Notes: generated from the letters alone by a model not told the origin. Shown: positions 19,201 to 27,479, counted from the first letter of the stretch. The stretch is DNA of 64,000 nt from Robiginitalea aurantiaca (GCF_030380815.1 NZ_JAUDUY010000005.1:90160-154159), one strand, 5' to 3'. A program made the numbers and translations.

Positions 19201-21759
19201 GCCCGAATTACCGGCCTTTCAGGAGGGAACTATGTTGTGGAGATCTCTACAATTTCGGCACCAGGTTGCCCAGGCATAAGTAATCTGGCCACTGTAAGGG
19301 CTCCGAACGGACCCTTAGTACCCATTGCCAGTTCCGAAGGCAACGTAAGTTGTACGGACAATACAGGTATAATTAATGCCGCCTCCTCCGGAGGTTGGGA
19401 TACGAGTCCCTATCAATTCCGGTTATTGAGAGATAATGGCACCGGAACCTATGTAGAGGTTGTCCCCTTATCCGCTCAGTCGCGTTTCGAGAATCTCTCT
19501 AGCGGGAATTACAGGGTAGAGGTAGAGGACATTGAGGGATGTACAGAGTTTACGGATATTACCCTGGATCCGGTTCCACCGATTTTGGTGGGTATACGCG
19601 AGCCGCAGGGCCTGATATGTCCCGGAGGAAATAATGCCGTTCTCGAGGCCTTCGATCCGGCCACAGGAGATGAAACTACCGCTGTCGCGGGAGCTTCCGG
19701 AGGTGTTACGGGAGCTGGGTTTATCTATCAGCTGATTTACCTGGGAAGCAACGACATCAACGATGAGCTCTCCCGAAGTGGTCTGCAGAGTTCGCCGACA
19801 TTTATCGGTGCTAATGGCTTTGGATATTTAAGTGCTGGCTGGTACGCTATCGAAGTATCGTCAAGCTTTGATTGTCTGGGTGTTACAACACCGTATTACG
19901 TGGATCCCCCACCGGCCATTGTCCCTACCTTACTTCAGGTACAGGCTCCCGGATGTGGTGGTTTTGGAGAAATGCGCCTTACGGTGACCAATCCTGAGGT
20001 TGGTTTCAACTATGAGTACCGCCCCGTGGGAGTACCTCCGACGGATCCCTTTATTTCAATGGGAGCAGGTGTAAACTCCGTATTGATTCAGGGACTGCCA
20101 GGTTTCTATCAATTCGAAGTTCGGAAAGTAAATGCGACCAATGCCTGTGATGTTGTGACCTCCAACGGGCTTACCTTAATCGATGCCCAGGATCTGGATC
20201 TGGTAGTGAACCTGCCGGACGATATTTCCTGTGCGACCGAACTCGATGGACGTATTGAATCCTTCGCAGGAGGTGGTGTGGGTAATAATAGTTTTTTCCT
20301 TTACAGAGGAGACCCGGGAGATCCGTTTAGCCCGAATCCGGGTGCGGTTGTCGTTCGGGGCCCCCAACCAGATGGTACTTTTGAAGGTTTGTCCGAAGGA
20401 ACCGATTATTACGTTGCTGTAATTAGCGGAAGTACGTGTGCGGATGTGGAAGGACCCCTCTCCATAGCCCGGCCCGATCCGATCACCTACAGCATATCCA
20501 CTACACAAATAAGTTGTGCCGGTGAGACTGATGGTACCGCAACGGTTGAAGTAACTGGCGGTGGACAGGGACTTGTACAGTTTGCGATTGAACCAAATTT
20601 CAACGAATTCTTTACAGATGCCGCTACTCCGGGAGCCTATACCTTTACAGACCTGGAAGGGGCACCTTTCCCCGGAAGGGAATACGACATCCTGATTCAG
20701 GATGAGCAGGGTTGTTCTGAAATTACCACGGTTCGTATAATTGAACCGGAGCCTTTGGATGCAGATTTTACGACAACACCTGAAACATGTATCGGGTTTG
20801 CCGATGGTACTGCCCAACTAACAGTTTCCGGAGGAACACCATTTACGACACCGGCAGGTATCCGGTACTATGAAACAAGTTTGAATTCCGCAGATGACGC
20901 CGATTTTGTGCGGAATGACAATCTCTTTTTCGACAATCTGCAGGGCGGAGAGTCCTATGTAGTATTTATTCGGGACGCCAACGGCTGTCTGACCAATGTG
21001 ATCCTCCCTATAGATATTGGCGTGGAGCTGGGGGCAGAAGCAGTAGTCGATTATGGGTGTGATGGAATTTTCCCCTTCAGTACCACGCGTATCGAAATGC
21101 AGGATGACAGTGTCCTCGATCAAGTGCTTTTTGCCCTTGATCCTGTGGATCCTACAGACGCAATTACGGCAATGGCGGATTTGACCAGAACCTGGGGTGA
21201 TTTACCTGCAGGAGACCATATCGTATATATCTACCATGAAAACGGATGTACTAATTTTATCGAGTTCACTATAGAGGCTTATGAGCCGCTTACGCTGGAC
21301 GCCATGCAGACCGGGCCGAATGAGATCACTGCAACAGCCAGTGGGGGATATGGAGGTTATGAGTACTTCTTCCAGGGTGAGTCTCTTGGCAGTACCAACG
21401 TGTTCTACCTGAATTTCGACGCAATGGTCAATATCAGGGTAAGGGACCGGGAAGGATGTGAAATCAGTATCGATTTCCCATTTGATTTTACCGGAATGGT
21501 GGACTTCCCCAATTTTTTCACCCCTGACGGCGACGGCATGAATGATGTCTGGGCACCCCTTAACCGGGAGTTCTTCCCGAATATCGAAGTGATCATATAC
21601 GACCGTTACGGCAGGGTAGTGGCAACCCTTGACCAGGTAACCAATTGGGATGGAACCTATGACAGTAAAGAGCTCCCCTCCGGAGACTACTGGTATGTGG
21701 TTAATGCCAATGACAACGAAAAGCAACAATATGTTGGCCACTTTACCCTATTCAGATAG
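13237..21759 (+). CDS. Giant SprB-like repeat protein with T9SS type B sorting domain
   Basis: A 2840-residue secreted surface protein. Residues 1-27 form a signal peptide (a hydrophobic core ends in SASAFEY). The body is an array of roughly 26 units of 70-100 residues. Each begins with a Cys-containing motif such as SCNGADDGSIEV or SCAGETDGTATVEV, then a GG-Y turn and a beta-rich segment ending in TDxxGC; this is the SprB-type repeat pattern. The last 84 residues (2757-2840: FFTPDGDGMNDVW, YDRYGR, GHFTLFR) are the gliding-motility-associated (type B) C-terminal sorting domain. It would be secreted by T9SS and probably act in adhesion, gliding or biofilm matrix. No PorP/SprF partner gene is next to it. 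Codon bias leaves many long antisense open frames, which are not genes. Confidence 0.9.
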   Translation: MLPKKTRHLWYALLVVGISFVSASAFEYSPLYHLVEAVESLSDKAETQSDTTADAISIVSPTKADVAAAEAAPMFSTIILNADEQVTCSDNGFTIARFNLCGDFDDRLISLSGSFSSYEWQQLVPSGSCTFDVNDDCPPIIGNECNSSWQTVGTSASYTVSAGTIPPTTGAEFRVRANGGTYYYFKVKKSSITQTYIKRDFICGVPGRIQLTNLSSAYEYSIDNGSGFGPWQNSAIFDGLTPGTYLVKTRLRNTANTCEYPYEPIVIEDRIIDLDVTFTDATCFGDTGTITVNVNNVPGPYRYTLLDQNGVPQEFTTFIPNNPYTFAAVGQGTYSVQVETQQCAGDPTLGILPPQESLDVNGNPIIIGDGLVALAASTEVNESLSTDPACGANDADIIVRTSGGVPPYTFTVSDGGNSGGTYVGQTTYNVTTAGSYQFTITDANGCLITASASVQELSPPDVTASGTDGDCNNGARIDINVLDAKGYDLSFRAQPVDPWSANPVLTVGDGTYNSIQVRYESGSFSCIYTLPTSLTLTNVGAITGNAVKLQDRVCNASGGTDGGIIEFQGPFSGGSGSGYEFSIDGVNFSTQLTYSNLAPGTYTPIIRDTGGCRLQLTAIDILDADPPTDIDFAQGIINCAAGTSDVQLTGTSNAAIVQYEIVSPITLDNGASDTFPGLSVNTAYTFRITDANGCFYEESFTPALLNSIGVRLSSGGDLRVCTGATDGSGTFIVDGFLNGFTYSINGGPTSPVQNTPQVTLPPSGAGTYTIVVTDADTGCTDSSSLQIEEPSSPLTLSGNVTAMTCSNGNRGRVTSIASGGWGSYRYSLEQPNGSTRGPKSGRTFGNLTQSGTYILTVTDSEGCTDSFSFDLTPVSSPNIALDGPSSDFCFVPGIGATLAVTSTAGSAPVGSHRYRINGGALQVSPVFSGLSPGNYRIQVVDSNNCEDEINVTVNPQLRVTGSIETEIPCGGADGSLRVQVSGGYTTGAGAKQYEISADNGSTFGPPIPLTSNSFLFDTNTPGDYVFRVTDNQGCISESVPVTLNPPIPLDPASASVIPASCGQTNNGILTVVPDATSGIPPFLVSFEGGAFGSQTVFSNLNAGQTYTYAVRDAIGCETAPATVTIPNDPTLPPDATVNPVTAVCLTGVLEGSIDITSVSDGTPDFTYILQDQFGTEISRIGPTSSTSESFSNLAPDTYRIVTLDANGCRDEDLVTIDQTTLDVVPDPVLAPVCDPSGFTNTVEIVGGTGPFLIRLAIDPNPPVTPNSPPRRHTFTGLQFGVAYEVEVTDQGTGCVYLDEIAPVAGPTPLDITATSTPDFCDLSRNGQIVYNIDGFAASSDLLIELLNTDNGTRITIENPTNVSPIYSNTYETPAGNYQIIATDLTNNCTDAAAVTVDQNLPAFDIVASSPANCNAFGQLTVQGTGGSGGPYVFAYMDAGVSPTPGDWTLETTFVAPAGTYDIYVRDVANCASFAIQTIIGLNPDLVPPTFLVENGCDITATTFDILVQMPGTVDTPRFSLNGDEQFPVLNGGFWEYTYTVGSPGDYIVDVVDASGCASQGTATVYEFLNASGDFTTDPSCNNTDGVITISTNGGSGDFTFELRDGSGAYIADNTTGVFTGYAPGDYEVLVTDNLVIDLTGNCTFLVDDITMPAANEPVIATILDTDISCNGADDGSIEVILQPGTDLDSPLVYTLFVNGTATVVDQNGAGSFSNLPPGVYDVTVVSNRGCEVRQDNIDIVEPPVFSISASAPPFSCVPGANQFSSTIITVSVVDPGTASGGYQYSITGFENYQSANTFEIIDNGAPQTITVYAIDGNGCQDQVTLPVINPPSNVIPSLSVMDVLTCTDPEQVRIDVAGTTDFTVSLVNGPAAVTPVTNTPGNSFVLVDLPAAGGYLLQVTDNIEGCSYPLPLHQVSDPLYPDVVIREANPVRCAVPGDDGALFIEVSDYSGVYNYDAFLIDTSGNRILPAAASGSFDTANFPDASGDPARITGLSGGNYVVEISTISAPGCPGISNLATVRAPNGPLVPIASSEGNVSCTDNTGIINAASSGGWDTSPYQFRLLRDNGTGTYVEVVPLSAQSRFENLSSGNYRVEVEDIEGCTEFTDITLDPVPPILVGIREPQGLICPGGNNAVLEAFDPATGDETTAVAGASGGVTGAGFIYQLIYLGSNDINDELSRSGLQSSPTFIGANGFGYLSAGWYAIEVSSSFDCLGVTTPYYVDPPPAIVPTLLQVQAPGCGGFGEMRLTVTNPEVGFNYEYRPVGVPPTDPFISMGAGVNSVLIQGLPGFYQFEVRKVNATNACDVVTSNGLTLIDAQDLDLVVNLPDDISCATELDGRIESFAGGGVGNNSFFLYRGDPGDPFSPNPGAVVVRGPQPDGTFEGLSEGTDYYVAVISGSTCADVEGPLSIARPDPITYSISTTQISCAGETDGTATVEVTGGGQGLVQFAIEPNFNEFFTDAATPGAYTFTDLEGAPFPGREYDILIQDEQGCSEITTVRIIEPEPLDADFTTTPETCIGFADGTAQLTVSGGTPFTTPAGIRYYETSLNSADDADFVRNDNLFFDNLQGGESYVVFIRDANGCLTNVILPIDIGVELGAEAVVDYGCDGIFPFSTTRIEMQDDSVLDQVLFALDPVDPTDAITAMADLTRTWGDLPAGDHIVYIYHENGCTNFIEFTIEAYEPLTLDAMQTGPNEITATASGGYGGYEYFFQGESLGSTNVFYLNFDAMVNIRVRDREGCEISIDFPFDFTGMVDFPNFFTPDGDGMNDVWAPLNREFFPNIEVIIYDRYGRVVATLDQVTNWDGTYDSKELPSGDYWYVVNANDNEKQQYVGHFTLFR

Positions 21760-21775
21760 GGTCGGATTTACGAGT

Positions 21776-21809
21776 AAAAAAGCCTGTACAAACGTGTACA
21801 GGCTTTTTT
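21776..21809. terminator. Strong bidirectional terminator
   Basis: AAAAAAGCCTGTACA (from 21776) pairs perfectly with TGTACAGGCTTTTTT (to 21809) around an AACG loop. It has T runs on both strands, so it ends the giant repeat gene and also the minus-strand haem/cytochrome block that converges on it. Confidence 0.9.
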
Positions 21810-21846
21810 AGTTTCCGCATGAACGCACTTTAAGTCATCCGGGTAT

Positions 21847-22617
21847 TTATTCTACCAGGATACCGTCTTCCAGGATAATCGCATACCGGTAGCCGGCGCC
21901 GAAATCTTTGTCGAGGCGTACAAAGGCCTGCAGCTTCACCCGATCACCTGGCTTAACTGAGGCAGAAGAGGTTACCACAAGGTCTTTATCATCTGCGCTT
22001 CCATCCTTTAGATGTATCCAGTTACGACTGAGAATCCCCTCATTAACCTTGGTACAGGTTCCGGAGATCTCAACTTTTCGGCCTTCGAAGGCCTCGGGGT
22101 TGTCAAATATTTCTGAAATCTGTACGGGGGAGGCATTACCCTGCATCATCTCTGCAGGGGAATCGGGATCATCAGGAGTCGAGGCATCCGCCTGAGGGGT
22201 TGCCTTAGTTTCCTGGGACTTGAGTTTATCGACCTGTGCTTCCGGTACAATTCGGGTTACCAGATATATGGTGTCAAAAACCCGCTGCATCTCCTTACTT
22301 TCAAAGTCAGTTCGGATGAGGGCTTCGTTGTAATAATAAACCTCACCTGAATTAACCGCTGTTTGAGAAGTTGCCATCCAGTATTCCCGACCGTCCTCCG
22401 TCACTTTGAGATAAAGGTATTTACTCGTGGGTACCGCTTCAGCAATCGTAATTTTTCGCAGGTCCATAATGACATCCTTATGAACATCTTCCATACTGGG
22501 CTCGGTCTTAAGGGGAATCGTATCTCCTGCATTCGGACCTTGTTTACAGGAGATCACAGATAGTGTAAGGGTGATACCAAAAAAGAACAGGATATACCTG
22601 TTGTTAAAAATTTGCAT
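21847..22617 (-). CDS. Lipoprotein with C-terminal OB-fold domain, function unknown
   Basis: A 256-residue lipoprotein. The signal ends in the lipobox SVISC with Cys24. Residues about 55-120 (MDLRKITIAEAVPTSKYLYL, EYWMATSQ) form one beta domain. After a Pro/Asp-rich linker (about 135-165), residues about 165-256 resemble a nucleic-acid-type OB fold used as a generic beta barrel (AFEGRKVEISGTCTKVN, then WIHLKDGS, then PGDRVKLQAF). Such OB lipoproteins occur in Bacteroidota near respiratory genes, but no activity is known to me. It starts 20 nt after hemA and is probably cotranscribed with it. Confidence 0.65.
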   Translation of the reverse strand: MQIFNNRYILFFFGITLTLSVISCKQGPNAGDTIPLKTEPSMEDVHKDVIMDLRKITIAEAVPTSKYLYLKVTEDGREYWMATSQTAVNSGEVYYYNEALIRTDFESKEMQRVFDTIYLVTRIVPEAQVDKLKSQETKATPQADASTPDDPDSPAEMMQGNASPVQISEIFDNPEAFEGRKVEISGTCTKVNEGILSRNWIHLKDGSADDKDLVVTSSASVKPGDRVKLQAFVRLDKDFGAGYRYAIILEDGILVE

Positions 22618-22636
22618 GCTTATATAGGGTTAAAGT

Positions 22637-23860
22637 TTAGAGTGCCGGGACTGACGCGTATTGGGCAATCAGTTTTTCCAGGTTTTTGGAGTTTTGAAGC
22701 GTCTCCGGTTTTTTGAGGATTTTCCGCATAATGCGATTGGACAAGACTGAGATTTCGCCTTTGGACCAACCATGGCCTTCTGCAACCCCAATGCGCTTCA
22801 GGGTCTTGAATACCTGCTTTTTCCGTTCGGCCATCAGGCTTCTGAAAGGCTGCATTTCCTGCCATTCATTGAAGGCAGACCATTCCTGATGTATGATTTC
22901 CTCAACGTTTTCAGCCGCAGCATTACGCGCCATGCGGTTGGATTTTAACTGGGAAGCGATGGAATCCAGATTGTGCATCTCAACTGCAGGGTTTGTTGCC
23001 AGGGCAGGGCTGAAATTTCCGGGAACCGCCAGATCGACGAGCAGGACCGGTTTATCGACACCTATTCCCTTATGGATTAATCCGGAGGCATGACTGACCG
23101 CTGAAATGATCACATCGAATTCACCGAGGTCATTTTTCAGGAGTTTTTCCCACGGCCAGGCGGATATTTTGTTTAGCCTGGCCAGCCTTTCCGCGCGCGC
23201 CATGGTCCGGTTTGTGACAAAAATATTCCGATACCCGAATTTACTGTTGTATTTAAAAAGTTGCCTTACGATATCGCCAGCACCCACAAAGAGGATTTTT
23301 TTCTGACTTGCCTCACTTCCAAAGGTGTCTCCAATTAGCTTTAATGCCTTGTAGGCCGTGGAGGTAGTACCATCCCTGAACCCGGTTTCATTACTCACCC
23401 GTTTGTGTGTTCTGAAAAGCGTTTGCATGCTGCGTTCCAAATGGGATCCCTGCAAATTATTTTCAAGCGAGAAATGATAGGCTTTCCTGATTTGGTGAAT
23501 AATTTCAGAGTCTCCCAGTACAGAGGATTCCAAACCTGCCGAAACCCTGAGCAAATGCAGGACGGTATCTTTGGTGCGATCGCTGAGCCTGAAATCCGAC
23601 TGATCGGAAGCCTCAACCGAACCGACGATAAGCTGCAAAAGGTAGTCCCGAACCTCGGCTGCGGCGGTCTGCTTAGATTCAAAATAGCATTCCGTACGGT
23701 TACAGGTAACGAGCAACAATAGGGAACGAAGGTCCGGAAAAGCCGATTGCAGCCCATGGGCTACTTTTTGCTTCTGTGTATCGGACAGGTGAAATCGCTC
23801 CCTTCGGGCTACCGGGGCTGTGTGGTGTGAAATGCTAAGGTATCTTAATCTCGACTCCAT
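22637..23860 (-). CDS. hemA: Glutamyl-tRNA reductase
   Basis: Reduces Glu-tRNA to glutamate-1-semialdehyde, the first committed step of C5 haem synthesis. It has 407 residues. The N-terminal catalytic domain has SISHHTAPVARRERF at 9-23 and the active-site cysteine C53 in VTCNRTE. The conserved SSVLGDSEI and QIRKAY motifs follow. A Rossmann domain (ILFVGAGDIV near 190) binds NADPH, and a C-terminal dimerisation helix ends the protein. It lies 64 nt downstream of the last gene of the c-type cytochrome operon in the same direction, so haem supply may be coupled to cytochrome synthesis. Regulation by haem cannot be read from this sequence. Confidence 0.93.
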   Translation of the reverse strand: MESRLRYLSISHHTAPVARRERFHLSDTQKQKVAHGLQSAFPDLRSLLLLVTCNRTECYFESKQTAAAEVRDYLLQLIVGSVEASDQSDFRLSDRTKDTVLHLLRVSAGLESSVLGDSEIIHQIRKAYHFSLENNLQGSHLERSMQTLFRTHKRVSNETGFRDGTTSTAYKALKLIGDTFGSEASQKKILFVGAGDIVRQLFKYNSKFGYRNIFVTNRTMARAERLARLNKISAWPWEKLLKNDLGEFDVIISAVSHASGLIHKGIGVDKPVLLVDLAVPGNFSPALATNPAVEMHNLDSIASQLKSNRMARNAAAENVEEIIHQEWSAFNEWQEMQPFRSLMAERKKQVFKTLKRIGVAEGHGWSKGEISVLSNRIMRKILKKPETLQNSKNLEKLIAQYASVPAL

Positions 23861-23924
23861 AATGGCTGGAACGGGTTTTGATCAAAAATCAGTTTTATCC
23901 GCTTAACGCTGCTGAACCTGCGGT

Positions 23925-24323
23925 TTATTCCTTCAGGGTTCTCATATAATTTACAATCAGCCAGCGGTCTTCATCGTCCGGCATTTTCTTGGTGTACTCC
24001 GGCATATCACCAAAGCCAAAAGAGGTTTTGTAGAACAACTCCCCGTCGGTCTGTGCCTGATATTCTGCGGAGGAGAAATCCCCTAAATCCCCTTTGAGAC
24101 CTGCGGCTTTCTTACCGTCTCCGTACCCTTCTTTTCCGTGGCAGGACTGGCAGTGTTTGGAGTAAAGGGCTTTACCTATGTTCAAATCCGCAGTCGGATC
24201 TGTGGGGTTTTTCATGTTTACATACTTCTCGGGAACCACCCATTCATCCTGAGGAGGGGTCGTAAAGGCGTAAAACGCCAGAGCGAGAAAGGCAAGGGGT
24301 AAAAGGATTTTAATTGTTTTCAT
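23925..24323 (-). CDS. Monohaem c-type cytochrome
   Basis: A 132-residue periplasmic electron carrier. It has a signal or membrane-anchor segment (residues 5-21), one haem site CQSCH at 58-62 and a methionine-containing GDMPEY segment about 35 residues before the C-terminus as the likely sixth ligand. It is a class I cytochrome c of the type found as the electron exit of quinol-oxidising complexes. It starts 3 nt after the Ig-like membrane protein and is the last gene of the NrfD operon. Confidence 0.88.
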   Translation of the reverse strand: MKTIKILLPLAFLALAFYAFTTPPQDEWVVPEKYVNMKNPTDPTADLNIGKALYSKHCQSCHGKEGYGDGKKAAGLKGDLGDFSSAEYQAQTDGELFYKTSFGFGDMPEYTKKMPDDEDRWLIVNYMRTLKE

Positions 24324-24326
24324 AGA

Positions 24327-25193
24327 TCAGTTTTTAGTGATTTTATAAAGATTAAAAAGTAAATAAAAGATAATACCCCAGGAACCAATCACCAGCATTC
24401 CAGTAAAGAACAGAATAAACAAAGGCGCGCGACCGCTGCGTCCCCAAAGGGTTCTCTGGTCATACGTACTCGATGTGACAATAGGAGTGCCAACCGCGGC
24501 ATCCAGACGGGCTTTAACGGTTCCATAATCGTCGTTTTCTTCAATAACTACTTCCATGGACAGATTGCCATCCTTTCCGGGAATGTCCGCGGGAATCTCA
24601 ACCATGACAGTGCCGGATTCGTCGGTCATCAGGAGGTCTTCACTAATCACCAAAGGTTTAAACATCCGGGTGACCTGTACTCTGATCAGTGCATCGGCAA
24701 TAGTGCTATCCAGTGCCTTATCCTTTAATGTGGCTTCTATAAAGTTCAGGCTGTCTTTTTGAACCAGGGAAGCAATCAGAAGGGCATCCCTGAATTCAAC
24801 GGAGCTGCTGGCTCTTCTGAAAGTATCATTGCCTGCAAAAGACGCTCCGAGAATATAAAGGCCTGTGGAATCCGGTTGGATAGCCTCTAATCCCTCCAGA
24901 GTAAATTGCCCTTTGCCATCAGGGCCAGTGATTGTGGTCCCGAGGGGAAATTCCTGCCCGTCTACTTCATAATACACCTCAAGTTCAGCGTCAGGGACAG
25001 TGATGTTCGTTTTGTCGATCCGGGCGGAGGTTTGAAAATCCAGATACAGGGGGCCGTCCATCACCTTGGTATAAGAGGTAGAAAGTCTGAGACGTTCCTT
25101 ATCCTGGGCCAGGCCTGCCTGAATGAAAAACACTAGCAGGATGCAGGAGATACCCTGCAATAAAGGGCGATTGATTTTTGAGCCTCTGATCAT
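24327..25193 (-). CDS. Membrane-anchored Ig-like protein of the NrfD operon, function unknown
   Basis: A 288-residue protein starting at the ATG at 25193, which overlaps the NrfD stop as ATGA. A longer in-frame start at 25433 lies wholly inside the NrfD gene and is rejected. It has a signal peptide (residues about 10-28, ending GLAQ), then about 220 residues of beta-sandwich-like sequence with two probable Ig-type domains. One C-terminal membrane helix (PLFILFFTGMLVIGSWGIIF) is followed by a short cytoplasmic tail. No metal or haem motif is visible. It may be an assembly or accessory subunit of the complex; that is inferred from coupling only. Confidence 0.7.
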   Translation of the reverse strand: MIRGSKINRPLLQGISCILLVFFIQAGLAQDKERLRLSTSYTKVMDGPLYLDFQTSARIDKTNITVPDAELEVYYEVDGQEFPLGTTITGPDGKGQFTLEGLEAIQPDSTGLYILGASFAGNDTFRRASSSVEFRDALLIASLVQKDSLNFIEATLKDKALDSTIADALIRVQVTRMFKPLVISEDLLMTDESGTVMVEIPADIPGKDGNLSMEVVIEENDDYGTVKARLDAAVGTPIVTSSTYDQRTLWGRSGRAPLFILFFTGMLVIGSWGIIFYLLFNLYKITKN

Positions 25194-26509
25194 GCTGCAG
25201 CCTTTTTTTCCGAGGTTAGACGTTCGGCCTCTTCCTCTGCAAGCCGGTCGATGGATATGACCGGGACATAGCGGATCAACAAGGTTATGATCAGCAATGC
25301 CATGGCAAGGGTCGCCCCTGTGATCAGCCACTCGTGAACGCTTGGGAAGTAATAATGCCAGTTTTCCGGTACTCCCTGAATGGGTAAATAGGGATGAAGC
25401 AGGGTGGGGGTAACGATTAAATACCGCTTCCAATAGGCACCGAGAACGACGACGATGGCGATCAGATATAGAGGTCGGGGTTTTCGAAACCGTTTGAAAA
25501 TAAGCAGGATGGCAGGGAAGACCAGACCCACAAGTGTCACAATCCAGAATGGGATGGCAAATTCTCCTCTCAATAAGGTCTCAAGGTGTTCGCTTTCCCC
25601 TTTTTTGGCTGTAAACAAGGGTACCAGATATTCATTGATATTGAAATACACATAAATAAGGCATGTCAGATTGAAGAGTTTGCCAATTTTATCAAAGTGA
25701 TATTCCGTGATGTAATTTTCCAGCTGTTTGTTTTTTCGTACGATATAGACCACCGTGATTAGCGCCCCAAGCCCGGAAACCATGGCACCCGAAATGAAGT
25801 ATGGGCCAAAGTTGGTACTGTTCCAGCCAACCCGATACGTAGTTGAAAAGAGGTATGCGTCAATGGATTCGAGAATAAGGCCCAACGGGATGATCATCAG
25901 TACAAGCAAATGGATGGATTTCCCCTGAAGATTAATCTGTTGTTGGCTCCAACGCCACTTCATTGCGAAAAATCCATAGATCTTGCTCAGCTTTTTGTTC
26001 GTTCCACTGTAGTGATCCCTTAAAATTGCGAGGTCCGGTATGAGTGGGAAATAGAGCAGCAACAAGCTTACAACGATAAAGGTGGGTATGATAATTACAT
26101 CCCAAGTGATTGGAGACTGCAGTCTGGCGTGAATAAACAGATTCATCATCCGGTCCGGGCGGGCCATGTCGATAATAATCGTAATCCCAGCCATAATGAT
26201 ACAGGCCAGGGCGACAATTTGAGCCATCCGTACAAAAGGCCTCCGCCATTCGTTTTTGGTCAGCCGTAAGGCAGCGACTACAAGGGCGGCCACAAAGCTC
26301 GTAGCCACGAAGAAGACAAAATTTGAGATGTAGAGACCCCACAGGACGTAATCCCGCATATTGGTGACGACCTGTCCCCTGATCAACTGATCGACATAAG
26401 CGATGATGCCTGCTACGGTCACTGCCAGCAACAAGGCAACCCAGAGTTTACCTTTGAGGGAAAACTTCCGGGGCCCTAAATCCTTTATCAACTGGTCATA
26501 CTTGCTCAT
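25190..26509 (-). CDS. NrfD-family integral membrane quinone-interacting subunit
   Basis: A 439-residue polytopic protein of the NrfD/PsrC/DmsC family with about nine to ten hydrophobic helices. These subunits bind menaquinol or menaquinone and pass electrons to or from an adjacent FeS protein. The family feel comes from the helix pattern and segments such as YVLWGLYISNFVFFVATSFV near 50 and FGPYFISGAMVSGLGALITV near the middle. The start overlaps the stop of the ferredoxin gene as ATGA (26506-26509), indicating a stoichiometric pair. No molybdopterin subunit gene is present in the operon. Confidence 0.87.
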   Translation of the reverse strand: MSKYDQLIKDLGPRKFSLKGKLWVALLLAVTVAGIIAYVDQLIRGQVVTNMRDYVLWGLYISNFVFFVATSFVAALVVAALRLTKNEWRRPFVRMAQIVALACIIMAGITIIIDMARPDRMMNLFIHARLQSPITWDVIIIPTFIVVSLLLLYFPLIPDLAILRDHYSGTNKKLSKIYGFFAMKWRWSQQQINLQGKSIHLLVLMIIPLGLILESIDAYLFSTTYRVGWNSTNFGPYFISGAMVSGLGALITVVYIVRKNKQLENYITEYHFDKIGKLFNLTCLIYVYFNINEYLVPLFTAKKGESEHLETLLRGEFAIPFWIVTLVGLVFPAILLIFKRFRKPRPLYLIAIVVVLGAYWKRYLIVTPTLLHPYLPIQGVPENWHYYFPSVHEWLITGATLAMALLIITLLIRYVPVISIDRLAEEEAERLTSEKKAAA

Positions 26510-27468
26510 GGTGCATCAGGCTTTTCAACCGATTGGAACTCGTTATAGTTTTCCAGGCCTTCCTCAAAAGGGAGCCGGTCTTTGGGTGGCAGGTAATAAA
26601 CGCTTGGCTCTGTTCCCAAATCCTCAAAAAGGCGGTATCCCGCATTTTCTTCCAGGAGTTTACTCAGCCGTACGGTTTCGTTTCCGTTGGTCACCGTATC
26701 CTCGTATTTATCGCCAAAATAGAATACCCCGTTCGGGCAGGCGGTTACGCAGTGGGGAAGTTCTCCTTTTTCGGCCTGGTGGGGGCAGAAATCACATTTG
26801 TCAACCGTACCTTTAACACTGGGCATTCCCGCGTGCTCCGGACTGTGCAATTCTTCCACCATGTCCATGTTCATTTCAAACTCCTGATTGGGTTCGCTCC
26901 AGTTGAAGACCCTGGTGGAGTAGGGGCAGGCGGCCATGCAGAACCGGCAGCCCACACATCGGTCATTGTCGATGAGTACCAAACCGTCTTCACGCTTGAA
27001 AGTGGCATCCACCGGGCATACCGTCACACAGGCAGGCTGGTCACAATGCATACACATGGTGGGCATCCAGTATGGGGAGGTATCCTCAGTTTCCTGCATT
27101 TTATAAATTTTCAGCCAGGCGTTGTCCCCGGTCACGAAGTGATGTTTGTTACAGGAGCGCTGGCAGGCCAGGGCGTTCTGGCATTTTGCCAGGTCCACCA
27201 CCATTGTAAATTTCCGACCGGGCATCCCTCTTCTTACATTATGGGTTACATGGTCCAGGTCCAACTCCTCGACATCCATGGGGTCTACTTCAATAATATT
27301 CCCATCGACATCCATGAGCTCCATGGTTTCCCCCGAAGGAGTGGTGTCTTCAAAAGCGAACCCTTCTTTCAAGTGGGCAAGAGCAGCTCCGCCTATCATG
27401 GAAGCCAGGCCGATTTTCCACCCATTATTCAGAAACTTGCGTCTGGTATCTTTAATCTGATCGTCCAT
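26506..27468 (-). CDS. Four-cluster [Fe-S] ferredoxin subunit (NrfC/DmsB type) with Tat-like signal
   Basis: A 320-residue electron-transfer subunit. The N-terminus has the twin-arginine motif RRKFLNN (9-15) and a hydrophobic stretch to about residue 31, indicating export or anchoring on the periplasmic side. Cysteines group as C96/C102/C106; C139-C142-C147-C151; C171-C174-C177-C181; and C225-C228-C240-C244. This matches the four-cluster NrfC/DmsB/PsrB ferredoxin plan, the first set having an unusual spacing of QNALA between cysteines. It would shuttle electrons between the NrfD quinone site and the cytochromes. It is translationally coupled to NrfD and 11 nt after a small Tat-signal protein. 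Confidence 0.9.
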   Translation of the reverse strand: MDDQIKDTRRKFLNNGWKIGLASMIGGAALAHLKEGFAFEDTTPSGETMELMDVDGNIIEVDPMDVEELDLDHVTHNVRRGMPGRKFTMVVDLAKCQNALACQRSCNKHHFVTGDNAWLKIYKMQETEDTSPYWMPTMCMHCDQPACVTVCPVDATFKREDGLVLIDNDRCVGCRFCMAACPYSTRVFNWSEPNQEFEMNMDMVEELHSPEHAGMPSVKGTVDKCDFCPHQAEKGELPHCVTACPNGVFYFGDKYEDTVTNGNETVRLSKLLEENAGYRLFEDLGTEPSVYYLPPKDRLPFEEGLENYNEFQSVEKPDAP

Positions 27469-27479
27469 AATTCAAAGTG

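Noticed and set aside
13717..21741. Many long minus-strand frames (up to about 229 codons) inside the giant repeat gene
   Set aside because: They follow from the codon bias of the repeat protein, have no family features and lie antisense to a clear gene.
25194..25433. Long N-terminal extension of the Ig-like membrane protein
   Set aside because: It lies inside the NrfD gene; the ATG at 25193 gives a proper signal peptide and an ATGA overlap.
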